Assembly: GCA_003565035.1 (NCBI GenBank)
Contig: PXDP01000322.1
Location: 1 to 7,269 of the forward strand
Length of the DNA: 7,269 nucleotides
DNA from: PVC group bacterium
GTDB taxonomy: Bacteria; Verrucomicrobiota; Kiritimatiellia; SS1-B-03-39; UBA6053
Direction of reading: 5' to 3'
Position 1 is the stretch's first letter; each line of letters begins with the position of its first letter. Under the pieces are notes generated by a model. It was not told the DNA's origin and searched no databases. It was given only the letters and a program-made list of their open reading frames with translations. Made by a program: the position numbers and the translations under genes. Below, in pieces: positions 5,397-7,269 of this stretch.

Positions 5397-5465
5397 CTCC
5401 GCGTCCGCTTCCTGAAGAAAGCTTGACAATTTTTGTAAATTAACCTCCTAAAAGGAAAGAATAGA

Positions 5466-6470
5466 ATGGCAGCATCAATTGGTATTAACGGATTCGGCCG
5501 CATTGGCCGTCTGGTCTTCCGCGCCTCCATGGACAACCCCAACGCAAACGTTGTGGCCGTGAACGACCCCTTCATCGATCTCGATTACATGGTCTACATG
5601 ATCAAGTACGACACCATCCACGGCCGTTTTGACGGAACCGTTGAACTGGCCGACGGCAAACTGATGGTCAACGGCAAAGAAGTCAAGGTGTTCAACGAAA
5701 TGGACCCGGCCAACATCGCCTGGGGTTCGGTTGGCGCAGACTACGTGGTGGAATCCACCGGCGTGTTCACCACCACCGAAAAAGCGTCCACCCACTTTAA
5801 AGGCGGCGCCAAAAAAGTGATCATTTCCGCACCGTCCGCCGATGCGCCCATGTTTGTGATGGGTGTGAACCAGGACAAGTACGATCCGTCCATGAACGTG
5901 ATCTCCAACGCCTCCTGCACCACCAACTGCCTGGCCCCCCTCGCCAAAGTCATCAACGACAACTTCGGCCTGCTCGAAGGTCTGATGACCACCGTGCACG
6001 CGGTGACCGCCACCCAGAAAACTCAGGACGGTCCCTCCAAGAAGGACTGGCGCGGTGGCCGTGCCGCCGGCTACAACATCATTCCGTCCTCCACCGGTGC
6101 CGCCAAGGCCGTGGGCAAAGTCATCCCCGAACTCAATGGCAAACTGACCGGCATGGCTTTCCGTGTGCCGACCGCCACCGTTTCCGTGGTTGACCTGACC
6201 TGCCGTCTGGAGAAATCCGCCACCTACGCGGAAATTTGCGCCGCGGTCAAAGCCGCGTCCGAAGGTCCGATGAAGGGCGTTCTTGGCTACACCGAAGACG
6301 AAGTGGTGTCCACTGACTTCATCCACCACGTTGAAACCTCCGTGTTCGATGCCAAAGCCGGTATCGCACTGAACGACAACTTCGTGAAGCTCGTTTCCTG
6401 GTACGACAACGAGTGGGGTTATTCCTGCAAGCTGCTCGACCTGATCGTCCACGTGGCGTCCAAAGGCTGA
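5466..6470 (+). CDS. gap: NAD-dependent glyceraldehyde-3-phosphate dehydrogenase, class I
   Basis: This 334-residue glycolytic enzyme oxidises and phosphorylates glyceraldehyde 3-phosphate to 1,3-bisphosphoglycerate with NAD+, as a cytosolic tetramer. The Rossmann signature GINGFGRIGR is at 6-15. VNDP (32-35) provides D34, which favours NAD over NADP. The active site SNASCTTNC (147-155) holds catalytic C151, and H178 lies in TTVHAVTATQ. The substrate-site loop DGPSKKDWRGGRAA (188-201) and the C-terminal SWYDNEWGYS are conserved. The sequence is of the E. coli GapA/eukaryotic-like type. The start has AAAGGA 9 nt upstream. Codon use is markedly more biased toward C-ending codons (GGC, GCC, ACC, AAC) than in its neighbours to the left, as expected for a highly expressed gene. 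pgk follows after 96 bp, so the two probably form a glycolytic operon. Confidence 0.98.
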   Translation: MAASIGINGFGRIGRLVFRASMDNPNANVVAVNDPFIDLDYMVYMIKYDTIHGRFDGTVELADGKLMVNGKEVKVFNEMDPANIAWGSVGADYVVESTGVFTTTEKASTHFKGGAKKVIISAPSADAPMFVMGVNQDKYDPSMNVISNASCTTNCLAPLAKVINDNFGLLEGLMTTVHAVTATQKTQDGPSKKDWRGGRAAGYNIIPSSTGAAKAVGKVIPELNGKLTGMAFRVPTATVSVVDLTCRLEKSATYAEICAAVKAASEGPMKGVLGYTEDEVVSTDFIHHVETSVFDAKAGIALNDNFVKLVSWYDNEWGYSCKLLDLIVHVASKG

Positions 6471-6501
6471 TTGAAAACAATCTCCCTGTAGAAAACCCTT
6501 T

Positions 6502-6541
6502 CATCCCGAAGACCTTTTCCGTTCGAAGAGGCTTCGGGATG
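6502..6541 (+). promoter_or_regulatory. Long intercistronic hairpin between gap and pgk
   Basis: CATCCCGAAG (6502-6511) and CTTCGGGATG (6532-6541) are perfect 10-bp complements. After an unpaired A (6512), CCTTTTC (6513-6519) pairs with GAAGAGG (6525-6531) with one G-U pair, closing a 5-nt loop. The total is 17 pairs. Downstream is TCTTGCG, not a U tract, so full intrinsic termination is unlikely. The usual roles of such elements are mRNA stabilisation of the upstream cistron, a processing site, or partial termination. The pgk ribosome-binding site AAGGA (6553-6557) lies just outside the hairpin. Confidence 0.75.
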
Positions 6542-6566
6542 TCTTGCGAAACAAGGAACCCGATTT

Positions 6567-7269
6567 ATGAATAAAAAAATCATTACCGATATTGATGTGG
6601 CCGGCAAAAAAGTTCTCATGCGTGTGGACTTCAACGTGCCGGTCACGCCTGAAGGCGGCGTGGGCGACGACACCCGGATCAGCGCCGCGCTCCCTTCGAT
6701 CAAGCATGTGCTCGATCAGGGCGGCTCTGTCATTCTTATGAGCCATCTTGGCCGTCCCAAAGGCAAGCCCGCGCCGGAATACAGTCTCAAGCCGGTCGCC
6801 AAAGATCTTTCCGAAAAGCTGGGCCTCGAGGTTCAGTTTTCCTCGGACTGTGTCGGTGAAGAGGCGGAAGCCAAAGCCGCCGCTCTGAAAGCCGGTGAAG
6901 TGCTGCTGCTCGAAAATCTCCGTTTTCACGCTGAAGAAGAAGGCAAAGGCACCACGCCCGAAGCCCAGGAAGAATTCGCCAAGAACCTCGCCTCCCTCGG
7001 TGAAGTCTACGTGAACGATGCCTTCGGCACCGCGCACCGTGCCCATGCCTCCATGGCCGGAGTCACCAAATTCTTTAAAAACAGCGTTGCCGGTTTTCTG
7101 CTCGAAAAAGAAATCACCTATTTGGCCAAAACCCTGGAATCTCCCGAGCATCCCTTCGTGGCGATTATCGGCGGTGCCAAGATTTCCGGCAAGATCGACG
7201 TGATTGTCAACCTTATGGACAAAGTCGACACCCTTCTCATCGGCGGCGGCATGGCCTACACCTTCTTCA
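6567..7269 (+). CDS. pgk: Phosphoglycerate kinase, N-terminal part (runs off the window)
   Basis: An open frame of 234 codons continues past the right edge without a stop; the full protein should be about 390-420 residues. Pgk transfers the phosphate of 1,3-bisphosphoglycerate to ADP, making ATP and 3-phosphoglycerate, directly using the product of Gap. The N-terminal 3-PG-binding domain is clear: KVLMRVDFNVPV near residues 15-26, SHLGRPKGKP, ENLRFHAEEE, and NDAFGTAHRAHAS. The start of the nucleotide-binding domain is visible as IIGGAKISGKIDVI followed by LLIGGGMAYTFF. The ATG at 6567 has AAGGA at 6553-6557. Codon bias is similar to gap, supporting high expression. Confidence 0.97.
   Translation, partial: MNKKIITDIDVAGKKVLMRVDFNVPVTPEGGVGDDTRISAALPSIKHVLDQGGSVILMSHLGRPKGKPAPEYSLKPVAKDLSEKLGLEVQFSSDCVGEEAEAKAAALKAGEVLLLENLRFHAEEEGKGTTPEAQEEFAKNLASLGEVYVNDAFGTAHRAHASMAGVTKFFKNSVAGFLLEKEITYLAKTLESPEHPFVAIIGGAKISGKIDVIVNLMDKVDTLLIGGGMAYTFF

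Larger units (their letters stand above)
5063..5465. other. 403-bp structured non-coding region, candidate replication origin or DnaA-responsive region
   Basis: No convincing gene is present. From left to right the region contains an AT-rich inverted repeat (5083-5126), a one-mismatch DnaA box (5138-5146), a GC-rich alternative hairpin (5210-5262) between two copies of TGTTAGGGA (5190-5198 and 5281-5289), twin ACTTGTT motifs 11 bp apart (5267-5273, 5278-5284), a facing pair of DnaA boxes (5291-5314), an AT-rich stretch with AGATATT/AATATCT inverted repeat (5316-5322, 5340-5346) around the palindrome GGATATCC (5323-5330), and then the gap promoter. DnaA boxes plus AT-rich segments are the ingredients of a bacterial oriC, and a parS site lies about 5 kb away. 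However, only one box is perfect, so control of gap by DnaA or an unrelated role remains possible. Confidence 0.45.

Noticed and set aside
5475..6452. Long open frame (325 codons) antisense to gap
   Set aside because: It mirrors the strong codon bias of gap; the product is a low-complexity Gly/His/Val-rich sequence with no domain and no ribosome-binding site argument.
6448..6463. Second parS-like site around CCACGTGG near the end of gap
   Set aside because: Only the central CCACGTGG and a few flanking bases match (about 10 of 16); the symmetric flanks are missing, so it is ordinary coding sequence.
6501..7151. 216-codon open frame antisense to pgk
   Set aside because: Shadow of the biased pgk codons; Phe/Gly/His-rich, no domain.

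Overview
The window is bacterial chromosomal DNA dominated by housekeeping genes. It holds the full-length tRNA-modification GTPase MnmE, a hypoxanthine phosphoribosyltransferase, a SpoU/TrmH-family RNA methyltransferase, a tRNA-Ser, NAD-dependent glyceraldehyde-3-phosphate dehydrogenase, and the first 234 codons of phosphoglycerate kinase. Signal-peptide use and a possible GspC/PilP-like periplasmic protein suggest a Gram-negative-type cell. The mix of CpXC and NYN proteins, an E. coli/eukaryote-like Gap and a tandem heptamer repeat would fit a PVC-type lineage (for example Kiritimatiellota or Lentisphaerae). That placement is a guess; nothing in the window proves it.

Layout. Positions 1-42 are a 7-bp tandem repeat that runs off the left edge. 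Positions 45-2680 are a leftward gene group: a secreted protein of unknown function, then hpt, then mnmE. The hpt and mnmE reading frames overlap by 4 bp. Positions 2681-2781 are a divergent promoter region. Positions 2782-3585 are the rightward RNA methyltransferase gene, which ends one base from the CCA end of an oppositely oriented tRNA-Ser(CGA). Positions 3731-4282 are a leftward NYN/PIN-like predicted nuclease, divergent from a rightward CpXC zinc-ribbon protein (4379-5062). Positions 5063-5465 are a roughly 400-bp non-coding region full of structure. Positions 5466-7269 are gap and pgk, with a long hairpin between them.

The most interesting content is non-coding. (1) A perfect 20-bp palindrome containing TGTTCCACGTGGAACA, a canonical ParB-binding parS site, is embedded in the mnmE reading frame at 380-399. 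(2) The 5063-5465 region contains a perfect DnaA box (TTATCCACA, minus strand, 5306-5314) facing a two-mismatch box (5291-5299), a one-mismatch box (5138-5146), AT-rich inverted repeats and a 17-bp GC-rich stem-loop. A parS site about 5 kb from DnaA boxes is what one expects near a replication origin. The 5063-5465 region is therefore a candidate oriC or another DnaA-responsive element; the alternative is DnaA control of gap. (3) The GC-rich stem-loop has an alternative, mutually exclusive small hairpin and sits between two 9-bp direct repeats, like a short inserted element. (4) A 17-bp hairpin without a U tract separates gap from pgk, suggesting differential expression of the two glycolytic genes.
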